64,000 nucleotides of DNA from contig NZ_VZDQ01000029.1 of NCBI RefSeq assembly GCF_009602435.1, positions 89,343 to 153,342 of the forward strand, given 5' to 3'. The DNA comes from Sediminibacillus terrae (GTDB lineage Bacteria > Bacillota > Bacilli > Bacillales > Amphibacillaceae). The translations under genes and the position numbers were made by a program. Under the pieces are notes generated by a model that was given only the letters and a program-made list of their open reading frames with translations, was not told the origin of the DNA and did not search any database. Position 1 is the first letter of the stretch. The number at the start of each line of letters is the position of its first letter. This document shows positions 55,598 through 64,000 of this stretch, piece after piece.

Positions 55598-57331
55598 TCA
55601 TTTCACCCAAAGTTTCCGGAAGTCTACCTGGCCAAATGATTTAAAACGGATATCTTGGATCATCGGATGGAAGACTCTGCTTTTAATAGGATGATGTTGA
55701 AAAAGAATAAGGTGGTTGTCTTTCAAGTAATCTTCCATCACATCGATAATCTTTTCCCTCTCCTGTTTGGCTGTGGATTGTTTGAAGGCTTCCAGCCAGT
55801 CGTCGATTTTTTCGAGGTGGTCTGGCGTCATAAATCGTCTGAACAACAGGATTTCATTGTAAAAGGCGCCTAAAAAGGATAAGTGAAAGTCAGAAGTCGA
55901 AACTTCCCCCATGAATACCATATCCGCGTGATCATCGAACGTAAACGCGTAAAAGTCTTCCAAACTGAAACTGTGCAACTCCACTACAATGCCATACTGG
56001 GATGCTTGGCGTTGAAACCATGCGGCTTCCTCTTTTGCTTTCGGAAAGTCGAGGCAGTACAGCTGCAATGGTTCTCCTTGGTATCCGGATAACTGCAGTA
56101 ATCCGGGTACTTGTGATTCATCTCTGCTACGTTGTCCTGATTTCCAGGGAAAGAAGCTGGTGGCTTCCACCGGTGCTTCCAGTCCCAAATCTTCGTGCAT
56201 TCTAAACGGATTAAGGAGGTGAAACAATGCTGTCCGGAAATGGGGATTTTGAACAGCTGTTTGTTTGGTGAAATTGAAAGCGAGAAAGCGAAATCCGGTT
56301 TCCACTTCTTTTTTCTGGATGCCTTCCTCGAATTCTTCAACGGCACTGATATTATAGGTGACGGTTTTCACCGTATCCATCGGTATCTTCCAAAATTCAA
56401 TCCGGTCCAGGAAGGGGCGCTCGAGAAAGTATTGGTCAAAGGCTTCCAAAACAATCCGCTTTTTACTGCGTTCCTTCAGACGGAAAGGCCCGGTGCCGAT
56501 CCATTGATTTTCATCAAAAGGTACATCCTTGGGCAGGATGGATAAATTCGTGCTGCTTAAGTAGCGGAGAAAAAAGGGATTAGGGCTTTTTAGTTCAATA
56601 GTGACTTGGTACCTGTTCGGACAGTCGATTTCCGAAATATCGCTGACAAGCCAGTAAAACGGCGTACCGGGTTTAAACCGTTCCAGTGTGTGTTTGACAT
56701 CGGCGCTTGAGAAAACGCCTTGATGGTGGAAGCGCACCCCTTTTCGCAAGTAAAAAGTCCATATCGTGTTGCTTTCATCCACCTGCCAATGATGAGCGAG
56801 GCGAGAACGGATTTCATCTCTTTTTTCGTTATAAGTGACGAGCGTATCACCGAGTTGCTGGATCATATGATTTTCCACAGTTATCGAACTATAGACAGGA
56901 TCAAGCGTACTTAAATCCCGCGAGATAATCGTGCGGAGGACGTCCTTCTCTTGCTTGGACTCCTGCATGCCGAACATTTTCTGCAACTGTGGCGAGATGG
57001 ATGCAACCCATGCTCTTGGGATGGGCAGCTGCAGCAAGTGGACCAGATCATCCAGTTTGTCGGTGCGGATTGCTTCTTGAACGAACTGTTCCACTTCTTG
57101 CTGAAATGGCCGCCGGAAGGTTAAGCGGGAGGGATTTCCCCTGCCGATTCCAGGCGTGTAGCTTAATTTGTTTTCTTCTTCGTATTTCCTCAGTTTTCGT
57201 TTGACATTTTTACGCGTGCAAAACCAAAGCGTCTCCAGTTCCTCGAATTTAAATGGGACCTGTTTATTTTGTTCTTTGCTGTATAAATGGGCACGCAATG
57301 TATAATACGATAAATCTTTGATACACTTCAC
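55598..57331 (-). CDS. SgrR-family transcriptional regulator with solute-binding domain
   Basis: About 577 residues: an N-terminal winged helix (SYYTLRAHLYS, EELETLWFCTRKNVKRKLRKYEEEN) joined to an oligopeptide/sugar-binding-protein-like domain (ISRDLSTLDPVYSSITVENH, WTFYLRKGVRFHHQG, SPNPFFLRYL). SgrR-type proteins sense sugar phosphates or small ligands and regulate an adjacent transporter. Divergent with an MFS exporter whose leader it shares. The start is unclear: the GTG at 57331 overlaps GGAGGTG, an ATG at 57349 is nearly leaderless, and an ATC sits at the best spacing. Confidence 0.78.
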   Translation of the reverse strand: MKCIKDLSYYTLRAHLYSKEQNKQVPFKFEELETLWFCTRKNVKRKLRKYEEENKLSYTPGIGRGNPSRLTFRRPFQQEVEQFVQEAIRTDKLDDLVHLLQLPIPRAWVASISPQLQKMFGMQESKQEKDVLRTIISRDLSTLDPVYSSITVENHMIQQLGDTLVTYNEKRDEIRSRLAHHWQVDESNTIWTFYLRKGVRFHHQGVFSSADVKHTLERFKPGTPFYWLVSDISEIDCPNRYQVTIELKSPNPFFLRYLSSTNLSILPKDVPFDENQWIGTGPFRLKERSKKRIVLEAFDQYFLERPFLDRIEFWKIPMDTVKTVTYNISAVEEFEEGIQKKEVETGFRFLAFNFTKQTAVQNPHFRTALFHLLNPFRMHEDLGLEAPVEATSFFPWKSGQRSRDESQVPGLLQLSGYQGEPLQLYCLDFPKAKEEAAWFQRQASQYGIVVELHSFSLEDFYAFTFDDHADMVFMGEVSTSDFHLSFLGAFYNEILLFRRFMTPDHLEKIDDWLEAFKQSTAKQEREKIIDVMEDYLKDNHLILFQHHPIKSRVFHPMIQDIRFKSFGQVDFRKLWVK

Positions 57332-57359
57332 CTCCGGAAAAGGGGACATTAATAGATTG

Positions 57360-57388
57360 ATTATACCCTTTTTACCCCTTTTAAGAAA
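57360..57388 (-). promoter_or_regulatory. Promoter of the SgrR-like gene
   Basis: On the minus strand TTTCTT (57383-57388), 17-base spacer, TATAAT (57360-57365). The predicted start of transcription near 57353 leaves a very short leader. Confidence 0.5.
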
Positions 57389-57422
57389 AGGCAAAATGGA
57401 AAGCAGAAGGAGGGAATGCTGC

Positions 57423-58685
57423 ATGTTCAAGTCACTGCACCCGAATATCCGTGTTCGTATTTATACTTCTTTCCTCAGCCGGATTATCGGTTCGATGATT
57501 TTTCCGTTTATGGCGATTTACTTTACCGACAAAATCAATGCGACGGCGGCAGGGATATTATTGCTGGTGAATGTCGTGATTCAATTTTTAGCTGGTTTGT
57601 ATGGCGGCTTTCTTGCGGACATACTTGGCAGAAAACGATTGATGGTCGTAGGGGAAACGATGAAACTGATTGCCTTTACCGGGATGTTAATGGTCAACGC
57701 TCCTTGGGGGACATCAGCGATTGCGACCTTCGCTATGATGCTGGTGATTAGTATCGCCACGGGTTTTATCAACCCGGCCGCTGAAGCGATGCTGATCGAT
57801 GTCAGCACGAAGGAAACGAGGGCATTCATGTACTCGGTTAACTACTGGGCTGTCAACCTTTCCTTGATGCTGGGATTGATGATAGGGGGATGGTTGTTTA
57901 AAACGCATTTTTTTGAATTGCTGATCGGACTCGTGATGATGAGTGTGGTCACTCTCTGGATGACATCTGCCTTAATCACAGAAACGTTGCAAACTGAAAA
58001 GAACAGGGTTCAAATACAATATGGGTTGCTTCCCTTGATGCGCAGCTATCAGACTGTCATAAAAGATATCCCTTTCGTACTGTTCACCCTTGGAGGAATT
58101 GCAATTCTGACGTTGGAATTCCAGCGAAACAACTTTGTTGCCGTCCGGTTGGAACAGGAGATTGTTCCTCGCGCTTTTGCTTGGATGGAAGGACACGAAG
58201 TGATGGTAGACGGCGTTAGACTGCTTAGTATACTGACAGTTGTCAATACGATCATGATTGTTTTATTCACGGCTGTCATTTCCAAGTGGATCAAAAATAA
58301 ACCAGAGCAGCCGATTATGTATGCAGGGTTTATCCTGTTTGGATGCGGTTATGCATTCATGGCCTTTTCCAACCATATTCCAGGTTTGTTTTTGGCAGTA
58401 GTCATCCTTTCTGTCGGTGAGCTGCTGTATGTACCGACAAGGCAGTCGATGCTGGCCGATATCGTTGATGATAGGAAGCGGGGAGCCTACATGGCGTTCA
58501 ACGGGTTTGTCTTCCAATTCGGGAAAATGTTCGGAGCCGTTGGAATTATCGTCGGAGAAGCAATCGGCGGTACAAGCATGGCAGTCCTGTATATCGTTTT
58601 CGTCATGTTGGGAATAGCATTCACGCGTGTCGCCATCATCAAGAAATCCGTAGCCATTCCAGCCAGCAACCATTTACATTCCTGA
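57423..58685 (+). CDS. MFS transporter
   Basis: 420-residue membrane protein with twelve predicted helices. The loop 2-3 motif GGFLADILGRKRLMVVGE is the signature of drug/sugar exporters. It is divergent from an SgrR-like regulator, as in other Bacillaceae, so its substrate is likely the effector of that regulator, a sugar or small toxic compound. ATG at 57423 follows AGAAGGAGGG, and the upstream in-frame stretch is rejected. Confidence 0.86.
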   Translation: MFKSLHPNIRVRIYTSFLSRIIGSMIFPFMAIYFTDKINATAAGILLLVNVVIQFLAGLYGGFLADILGRKRLMVVGETMKLIAFTGMLMVNAPWGTSAIATFAMMLVISIATGFINPAAEAMLIDVSTKETRAFMYSVNYWAVNLSLMLGLMIGGWLFKTHFFELLIGLVMMSVVTLWMTSALITETLQTEKNRVQIQYGLLPLMRSYQTVIKDIPFVLFTLGGIAILTLEFQRNNFVAVRLEQEIVPRAFAWMEGHEVMVDGVRLLSILTVVNTIMIVLFTAVISKWIKNKPEQPIMYAGFILFGCGYAFMAFSNHIPGLFLAVVILSVGELLYVPTRQSMLADIVDDRKRGAYMAFNGFVFQFGKMFGAVGIIVGEAIGGTSMAVLYIVFVMLGIAFTRVAIIKKSVAIPASNHLHS

Positions 58686-58698
58686 TCATGTGAAAACC

Positions 58699-58766
58699 GG
58701 GGACAGACCCCCACCATGCTGCAGTGTTAGCGCGACGCAGTGTTACTTGGGTGGGGGTCTGTCCCC
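58699..58766. repeat. Perfect GGGGACAGACCCCC hairpin
   Basis: 17-bp perfect arms ggggacagacccccacc (58699-58715) and ggtgggggtctgtcccc (58750-58766). The 34-base loop holds the direct repeat gcagtgtta twice. No T run follows. It sits between the MFS stop and the sigma-G promoter. Confidence 0.8.
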
Positions 58767-58780
58767 TCCTGCTCGTTTTT

Positions 58781-58811
58781 TGAGTAACATTGGCATGTAT
58801 GGTACATACTA
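58781..58811 (+). promoter_or_regulatory. Sigma-G-type promoter of the ger operon
   Basis: TGAGTA (58781-58786), 18-base spacer, CATACTA (58805-58811). This matches the forespore consensus TGAATA-N17/18-CATACTA closely and fits germination receptor genes. Confidence 0.65.
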
Positions 58812-58846
58812 TCTGTATATTTTCAGAGCGGTGAGGGTGGCTGGTT

Positions 58847-60355
58847 ATGAAATCTTTCAGGTCTTCGGGGGGAAGGCAGAAGGAAGAAAAGCGAAAACAG
58901 GAGACTGTACCGAATTCGACTTCATTAGAGGATAATATCACGTATTTTATAGAGGCCTTCCACCAATCCGATGATTTAAAGCTTCGGATTTTGGAGGAAG
59001 GCAGGACTGTCCTCTTATATGTAGAGTCACTGGTTGACCAGGAAAAAATCCAGAACGAATTTTTCAAGCCATACATGCAAATGGGCGACCAGGAAATCAT
59101 GAAGGTTTCCAGTGGCAAAAAGGTACATGACCGGAAAAAGATCATAAAAATGCTGTTAAAAGGTCATTGCGCTTTTGCCACCGATGGAAGTGCTGACATG
59201 CTTCTCTTTCATACAACTTCGGCATTTAACCGCAGTGTGGAAGAACCGGACAATGAAAAAGTAGTCCGCGGTTCCCATGAAGGGTTTGTCGACAATTTGA
59301 TGATCAACATCAATTTGATCCGCAAACGGATTGAAAATGAAAACCTTGTGGTCACCTTTGACAAACTGGGAAAAATGACAAATACAAAGGTTGCTGTTGT
59401 CTATCTGGAAGGGGTAGCCAATCCAGAGCTGGTTGAAAAAGTGAAAACAAGACTGAAGGATATTTCCATTGACTTTGTCATCAGTCCGGGATTTATCGAA
59501 GAGTTTATCGAGGATCACACTTATTCTCCCTTTCCCCAAATGATCAATACAGAACGTCCTGACAAAACAGTGGCTAACTTGATGGAAGGGAGAGTCGCGG
59601 TTTTGTCGGAGGGAAGCTCGACTTGTTTGATGGCGCCGGCGACTTTTTTTGCCTTTTATCAGTCTCCGGATGATTATAATTCCCGCTGGTTTACCGGTAC
59701 GTTCATCCGCTTGATTCGTTTGTTCAGCTTCATCATCGCCATCGGACTGCCGGCCTTTTATATTTCGATTGTCGGGTTTCATTTCGAAGTGATTCCAAAG
59801 GATTTGGTCATCCCGGTAAAAAGCTCTATCAATGAAATCGCCTACCCGCCGATCATCGAAGCACTGGTGATGGTCATTATCATCGAGCTGATCAGAGAAG
59901 CCGGTATCCGGCTACCGACGCCAGTGGGCCAGACCATCGGCATTGTCGGCGGTTTGGTCATCGGGGATGCCATTGTCCGTGCCGGGCTTGTATCCAATTT
60001 TATGATCATCGTCGTTGCACTGACAGCGATTGCTTCTTTCGTCGTTCCCTCCAACGAAATGAGTACGACTCTGCGACTGCTGACGTTTCCGCTGATCATT
60101 TTATCGGCGACCCTTGGTTTTGTCGGAATCGTCTTCGGCATGCTGCTTTTGTTGATCCATTTAAGCAGAATGGAATCTTTCGGTACACCTTATTTTGCAC
60201 CACTTGCCCCATTGCATGTGAAGGATTTAAAGGATACTTTTATTCGTCTTCCGTTGTTCAAAATGAATACGAGGCCGAAAAATGCCCAGCCGATCAAGAA
60301 AAAAACACAGACCACATCGAGGGAGTGGAGGCGGGATGGCAAAAACAGCAAATAA
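58847..60355 (+). CDS. Spore germination receptor subunit A (GerAA family)
   Basis: 502-residue GerA-family membrane protein. An N-terminal soluble domain (about 1-265, KAEGRK-type charged start, then FDNLMININLIRKRIENENL and VAVVYLEGVANPELV) is followed by about five helices in the C-terminal half. It forms the germinant receptor in the inner spore membrane with the B and C subunits. The start follows GGTGGCTGG. It overlaps gerAB by 20 bases. The specific germinant cannot be told. Confidence 0.9.
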   Translation: MKSFRSSGGRQKEEKRKQETVPNSTSLEDNITYFIEAFHQSDDLKLRILEEGRTVLLYVESLVDQEKIQNEFFKPYMQMGDQEIMKVSSGKKVHDRKKIIKMLLKGHCAFATDGSADMLLFHTTSAFNRSVEEPDNEKVVRGSHEGFVDNLMININLIRKRIENENLVVTFDKLGKMTNTKVAVVYLEGVANPELVEKVKTRLKDISIDFVISPGFIEEFIEDHTYSPFPQMINTERPDKTVANLMEGRVAVLSEGSSTCLMAPATFFAFYQSPDDYNSRWFTGTFIRLIRLFSFIIAIGLPAFYISIVGFHFEVIPKDLVIPVKSSINEIAYPPIIEALVMVIIIELIREAGIRLPTPVGQTIGIVGGLVIGDAIVRAGLVSNFMIIVVALTAIASFVVPSNEMSTTLRLLTFPLIILSATLGFVGIVFGMLLLLIHLSRMESFGTPYFAPLAPLHVKDLKDTFIRLPLFKMNTRPKNAQPIKKKTQTTSREWRRDGKNSK

Positions 60356-61448
60356 AAAAATTTCACGGCGCCAGTTTTTTTTTATCATCGTCCAGACACA
60401 AATGGGAGTAGGTGTCCTGTCTCTTCCATTTGACTTGCATCAGGCGGCCAAACAGGACGGTTGGATATCCCTGCTGCTGGCAAGCATGGCCATCCAATTG
60501 ATTATAGTGGCTATGTGGTTGACGGCATCCACCTTTCCGGACGATGATCTTATCGCCTTCCTTCCGAAGCTGTTCGGCACCATAATCGGCAACCTGTTGA
60601 GTGTGGCTTATTATTTATATTTCATCTGCATCTGTGTGTTGATATTGATTTTGTACGGTCGTATGCTCCACCTCTGGATTCTGCCCAACACCCCTTTTTG
60701 GTTGTTGGCGATTTTGCTTGCATTTACAGGTTTCTACTTGATTTCAAGCGGACTGCTCGTCATGGCAAGAATTTACACCTTTGTTTCGATATTGCTTGTC
60801 ATCATTTTTTTCCTGTTGGTGTTTGCGCTGCGTGACATTCAGCTGGTTTATTTACTCCCGGTCGGCCAGACCCCTGTCCCGCAAATATTCAAGGGGGCAC
60901 AAGCTGCAATCCTGGCGATGCTCGGTTACATTTCTTTTTTCTTTCTCTATCCGCATACGAAGGGGACCCCGACCGAGCGGTTGAAAACAATGTCCTACGC
61001 AAACTTGTTCGTTACCCTCTTTTACTTGTTTGTCGTGTTTGTCTCGTTCACTTACTTCAGTACAAGTGAAATTGCTTTTGTGCCTCAGCCGGTATTGTAT
61101 TTGTTGAAAGCTATTGAACTGCACATAATCAGCAGGGTCGACTTGTTTCTGCTATCGATGTGGATTGTATCGGTTGCCACCTCTTTTTCCACTTATTTGT
61201 TCATGGCAAGCAAAGGAGTGACTGACATGTTCCACTCCAAAAAACCATCCCGATTCGCTTTGTTCTCTACCATAACCATTGTCATCGCATCCTTGATTGT
61301 GGGAATCGATGAACAGCCGATCGACTCGTTCACTCAATTTGTCACACACGTCTCGATGGTATTTTCGACTGCAATGCCGCTGTGTCTCATGCTGTACACA
61401 GTCACTATTCACCGGTTTGTAAGGAGGAAGCGAGATGGCAAAATTTAA
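60336..61448 (+). CDS. Spore germination receptor subunit B (GerAB family)
   Basis: 370-residue APC-type permease-like protein with ten predicted helices; the N terminus has the family motif SRRQFFFIIVQTQMGVGVL. In spores it forms the ligand-binding or channel part of the receptor. The ATG at 60336 follows GGAGGCGGG and lies inside the end of the A subunit. An upstream open stretch of 18 codons is rejected. It overlaps the C subunit by 14 bases. Confidence 0.88.
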   Translation: MAKTANKKISRRQFFFIIVQTQMGVGVLSLPFDLHQAAKQDGWISLLLASMAIQLIIVAMWLTASTFPDDDLIAFLPKLFGTIIGNLLSVAYYLYFICICVLILILYGRMLHLWILPNTPFWLLAILLAFTGFYLISSGLLVMARIYTFVSILLVIIFFLLVFALRDIQLVYLLPVGQTPVPQIFKGAQAAILAMLGYISFFFLYPHTKGTPTERLKTMSYANLFVTLFYLFVVFVSFTYFSTSEIAFVPQPVLYLLKAIELHIISRVDLFLLSMWIVSVATSFSTYLFMASKGVTDMFHSKKPSRFALFSTITIVIASLIVGIDEQPIDSFTQFVTHVSMVFSTAMPLCLMLYTVTIHRFVRRKRDGKI

Positions 61449-62556
61449 GTGGAGCCCGCTAGTCTTAAGCCTGCTATTGTTGACTGGTTGTTGGGATCAG
61501 CGGCAGTTTAAAAATGTAAAACTTGTACTGGCTGCAGGAATCGATGCGGCGGACGAAGGACAAGTGGAAAGTACCGTGGTGATTACCAATGTCCAAAGCT
61601 CATCCGAAGGACCAGGCACCGAACAAACGCAAATAATCTCTGCAGCCGGTCACTCTCCGTTGAATACCAGAACCAATATCGATCAGAAAATTTCCAAACG
61701 TTATGATCAGTCCAAGCTCCATGTATTGCTGCTGGGTGAAGAATTGGCCAAACAAGATATATATCCTTCTTTGGACATGTTTTACCGTGATCCGAAAAGC
61801 AACCTTCATGCACAGCTGGCTGTTGTAGGAGGAAAGGTTAAAGATGCACTTTCTCTAAGTGTCTCAGGTGAGCCCCGGATCAGCGAATACATCACTGGCA
61901 TGTTGACCGGCGAAAGACGATCGACCCATTTACCCAATACAAACATTCAGTTGATTTGTTCGGAGTTGCTGGAGCCTGGCCAAGATTTTGTCCTGCCCTA
62001 CCTGGTTGTTAATCAAGAAGAAAGCGTTTTGGAATATCGGGGGCTTGCGCTTTTTAGCGGGCAATCTTACAGTGGAAGGTATTTGCCGGCAGAAAAGGCG
62101 GTATTGTTTCTTCTTATGAAAGGGATAAGGGGAGCAGATGCACAAATGACACGCAAAATAGGCGGAGATGACCATCCTGATGTAAATGATTTTATTACAG
62201 TGGATGTTAAGGAAATTCACCGGAAATTGTCCTTCGATACAAAAGGAAGCCTTCCCAAAGTCGAAATGAAGCTGAAAATGGAAGCAGATGTCCTGGAATA
62301 TCCGCCCAACCATTTGCAAAGCGCAAAGAAAATCAACGAGCTGGAAAAACGGATTGAAAAAGATCTCACCAAGGAAGCAAAGGAAATCATCGGGCTGTTA
62401 CAGGAAACGAATTCCGATGCCTTCGGTCTTGGACGCAGACTTCAGGCATATCATCCCAAGGTCTGGAAAAAACTCAATTGGAACGAGGAATATGCTGATA
62501 TCGAGATCGACCCTACAATCACTTTTGAAATCCAGTCACACGGCATCACCAACTAG
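61435..62556 (+). CDS. Spore germination receptor subunit C (GerAC lipoprotein)
   Basis: 373-residue lipoprotein. The signal peptide ends in LTGC (residues 16-19) followed by WDQRQF, the hallmark of Ger(x)C proteins. It ends in the GerAC C-terminal region (IEKDLTKEAKEIIGLLQ). It anchors to the outer face of the spore inner membrane and completes the receptor. Start overlaps the B subunit stop. Confidence 0.92.
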   Translation: MAKFKWSPLVLSLLLLTGCWDQRQFKNVKLVLAAGIDAADEGQVESTVVITNVQSSSEGPGTEQTQIISAAGHSPLNTRTNIDQKISKRYDQSKLHVLLLGEELAKQDIYPSLDMFYRDPKSNLHAQLAVVGGKVKDALSLSVSGEPRISEYITGMLTGERRSTHLPNTNIQLICSELLEPGQDFVLPYLVVNQEESVLEYRGLALFSGQSYSGRYLPAEKAVLFLLMKGIRGADAQMTRKIGGDDHPDVNDFITVDVKEIHRKLSFDTKGSLPKVEMKLKMEADVLEYPPNHLQSAKKINELEKRIEKDLTKEAKEIIGLLQETNSDAFGLGRRLQAYHPKVWKKLNWNEEYADIEIDPTITFEIQSHGITN

Positions 62557-62603
62557 GGAGACCGTCCAATTATCAAAATCTTTAATCAAATAAACCTGTC
62601 TTG

Positions 62604-62611
62604 CATACTAT
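62604..62611 (+). promoter_or_regulatory. Possible sigma-E -10 element of yhbH
   Basis: CATACTAT fits the sigma-E -10 (CATACANT-type) at seven of eight positions, about 30 bases before the yhbH start. The -35 region is weak. Confidence 0.4.
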
Positions 62612-62640
62612 AGAAATAATAAAACGAAGGAGGGTAATAG

Positions 62641-63801
62641 ATGGCTGATTCGAAGAGTTATGTGATTTCAGAAGAAGATTGGTCCCTCCATAGAAAAGGG
62701 TTCGATGACCAGAAACGCCACCAGGATAAAGTCCAGGATGTATTACGGAAACAACTGCCCGATTTAATAACGGAAGAGAATATCATTATGTCCAGGGGGA
62801 AGGATATGGTGCGGATTCCGATCCGTTCCCTCGATGAATATAAGATCCGATACAGCCAGGATAAAAACAAGCATGCAGGACAGGGAGACGGCGACAGCAA
62901 CGTTGGAGATGTCGTGGCAAGCGACGGCAGGCCGCAAAAAGCCGCCGGAAACGACTCGGGTGCCGGTGATCAGGCCGGGCATGACTATTATGAAGCAGAG
63001 GTTTCTTTTGAAGAGTTGGAAGAAGCCTTTTTTCATCAACTGGAGCTGCCTAATCTGCAAGAAAAGGAAAAAGATAACATCGTTACTTCTCATATCGAAT
63101 TCAGAGATATACGAAAAAAGGGACTGACCGGCAATATCGACAAAAAGCGATCGATGCTGGAAGCATATAAACGGAATGCGATGGCAGGCAAATCAGGATT
63201 CAATCCGATATATCCGGAAGACCTTCGCTTCAAAACGTGGGACGATATCGAGAAACCGGAATCCAAGGCGGTTGTATTGGCGATGATGGATACGAGTGGA
63301 TCGATGGGATTGTTTGAAAAATACGTGGCCAGAAGTTTCTTTTTCTGGATGGCCAAATTCCTGCGTTCCAAATATGAAACAGTAGACATCGAATTTATCG
63401 CCCATCATACCGAAGCAAAAGTGGTCGATGAAGAATCATTTTTCAGCAAAGGGGAGAGTGGAGGAACGATTTGCTCCTCGGCCTATCGAAAAGCATTGGA
63501 AATCATCGATTCCAAGTATCCGCCGGAACAATATAACATTTATCCTTTTCATTTCTCAGACGGCGATAATCTGACATCGGATAACCGCAGATGCGTGACG
63601 CTTGTCGAGGAATTAATCGAAAAATCGAGTATGTTCGGCTATGGGGAGGTCAACCAGTATAATCGCCACTCTACTTTGATGCAGGTTTACAATAAAATTG
63701 AATCACCGAAATTCCGCTATTATATTCTCCGGAAAAAAGCAGATGTATTTTACGCAATGAAACGTTTTTTTAACAACCAGCAGGAAGAAGTTATTTCTTA
63801 G
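62641..63801 (+). CDS. yhbH: Sporulation protein YhbH (DUF444, VWA-like)
   Basis: 386-residue cytosolic protein. The N-terminal half is charged and Gly/Asp-rich (about 80-110). The C-terminal half is a VWA-like domain with the MIDAS motif in [10 protein letters not shown] (about residues 215-225) and the family ending [19 protein letters not shown]. In B. subtilis yhbH is next to prkA and both are sporulation genes; E. coli YeaH/YeaG is the equivalent pair. The ribosome site GAAGGAGGG precedes the ATG. Here the partner gene prkA is 12 kb upstream. Confidence 0.92.
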   Translation: MADSKSYVISEEDWSLHRKGFDDQKRHQDKVQDVLRKQLPDLITEENIIMSRGKDMVRIPIRSLDEYKIRYSQDKNKHAGQGDGDSNVGDVVASDGRPQKAAGNDSGAGDQAGHDYYEAEVSFEELEEAFFHQLELPNLQEKEKDNIVTSHIEFRDIRKKGLTGNIDKKRSMLEAYKRNAMAGKSGFNPIYPEDLRFKTWDDIEKPESKAVVLAMMDTSGSMGLFEKYVARSFFFWMAKFLRSKYETVDIEFIAHHTEAKVVDEESFFSKGESGGTICSSAYRKALEIIDSKYPPEQYNIYPFHFSDGDNLTSDNRRCVTLVEELIEKSSMFGYGEVNQYNRHSTLMQVYNKIESPKFRYYILRKKADVFYAMKRFFNNQQEEVIS

Positions 63802-63844
63802 AAAAGTCTTAAGAGAATCACACGAGATAACATTCTTATTAGCA

Positions 63845-63875
63845 GGCCGGATCGTAAATGATCCGGTCTTTTGTT
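63845..63875 (+). terminator. Rho-independent terminator after yhbH
   Basis: Stem ggccggatc / gatccggtc followed by T-rich DNA. Confidence 0.75.
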
Positions 63876-63889
63876 TTAATGAATTAGAA

Positions 63890-63912
63890 AACCCCTGGCA
63901 ATGCCAGGGGTT
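63890..63912 (-). terminator. Terminator-like hairpin at the right edge
   Basis: Stem aacccctgg / ccaggggtt with a 5-base loop. The minus-strand side ends in TTTTC, so it may end a gene entering from the right. Confidence 0.6.
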
Positions 63913-63945
63913 CCGGAGAGCTTACAGCGTGGTAATAAAAAAACC

Positions 63946-64000
63946 TCACTTCATGGTAGGATAAAGTTGGTTTCCCGACCACTTCATCTCACCAAAGAAG
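63946..64000 (-). CDS. Possible 3' end of a minus-strand gene running off the window
   Basis: A frame open from the right edge would end at TGA (63946-63948) with the tail GEMKWSGNQLYPTMK, and a terminator follows 34 bases later. Only 17 codons are seen. It is a guess from spacing. Confidence 0.3.
   Translation of the reverse strand, partial: FFGEMKWSGNQLYPTMK

Overview
The window is chromosomal DNA of an endospore-forming member of the Bacillaceae, most like the Oceanobacillus/Virgibacillus/Lentibacillus side of the family. The evidence is AGGAGG ribosome sites throughout, many hairpin-plus-T-run terminators, spore genes (prkA, yhbH, a GerA-type receptor operon with a sigma-G-type promoter, a CotF-like coat protein) and B. 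subtilis-like gene neighbourhoods (yobU/yobV, mdx maltodextrin cluster, queG-yhbB-trmL-prkA). No rRNA, CRISPR array, prophage or transposase gene is visible.

Layout. 1-4.6 kb: a hypothetical protein, a divergent YobU/YobV-like pair, a degenerate repeat tract, and a divergent HTH/VWA pair. 4.6-11.4 kb: a Fur-boxed ferredoxin-NADP reductase-like flavoprotein, a short-chain dehydrogenase, an aldo/keto reductase, and a Fur-boxed siderophore importer (two permeases divergent from a lipoprotein) with no ATPase gene. 11.4-20 kb: small proteins, a lipoprotein, a SEC-C protein, an HxlR regulator, and a flavin monooxygenase/FMN reductase pair. 20.1-26.4 kb: a five-gene operon (GH13_18 phosphorylase, glycerate kinase, Na+/solute symporter, unknown protein, CdaR-type regulator) that reads as uptake and breakdown of glucosylglycerate. 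26.7-35.8 kb: a maltodextrin regulon (neopullulanase, ABC importer, GH31 alpha-glucosidase, LacI regulator) with cre-like sites. 36-43 kb: coat protein, hydrolase, chemoreceptor, small kinase-like protein, D-amino acid transaminase and tRNA-Gly(UCC). 43.2-50.6 kb: MRB1590-like ATPase, queG, yhbB-like amidase, trmL, a 32-residue membrane peptide and prkA. 51-55.1 kb: the 2-oxoglutarate dehydrogenase genes. 55.6-58.7 kb: an SgrR-like regulator divergent from an MFS exporter. 58.8-63.8 kb: a gerA-type operon and yhbH.

The most unusual feature is a family of dispersed intergenic elements. Six insertions occur at about 7.95, 12.95, 17.83, 26.39, 35.82 and 41.24 kb. Each has one end lying 2 to 20 bp beyond the stop codon of a gene that reads into it. 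That end carries a conserved GGGACAAAAGCAT...GGCCAAAA tag and a bidirectional terminator hairpin. Longer copies add an internal module with nested hairpins whose paired bases change together between copies. Three copies have tag-like inverted ends, like MITEs. A second, smaller family consists of perfect GC-rich hairpins with GGGGTCAG or GGGGACAG arms (45.1 and 58.7 kb).
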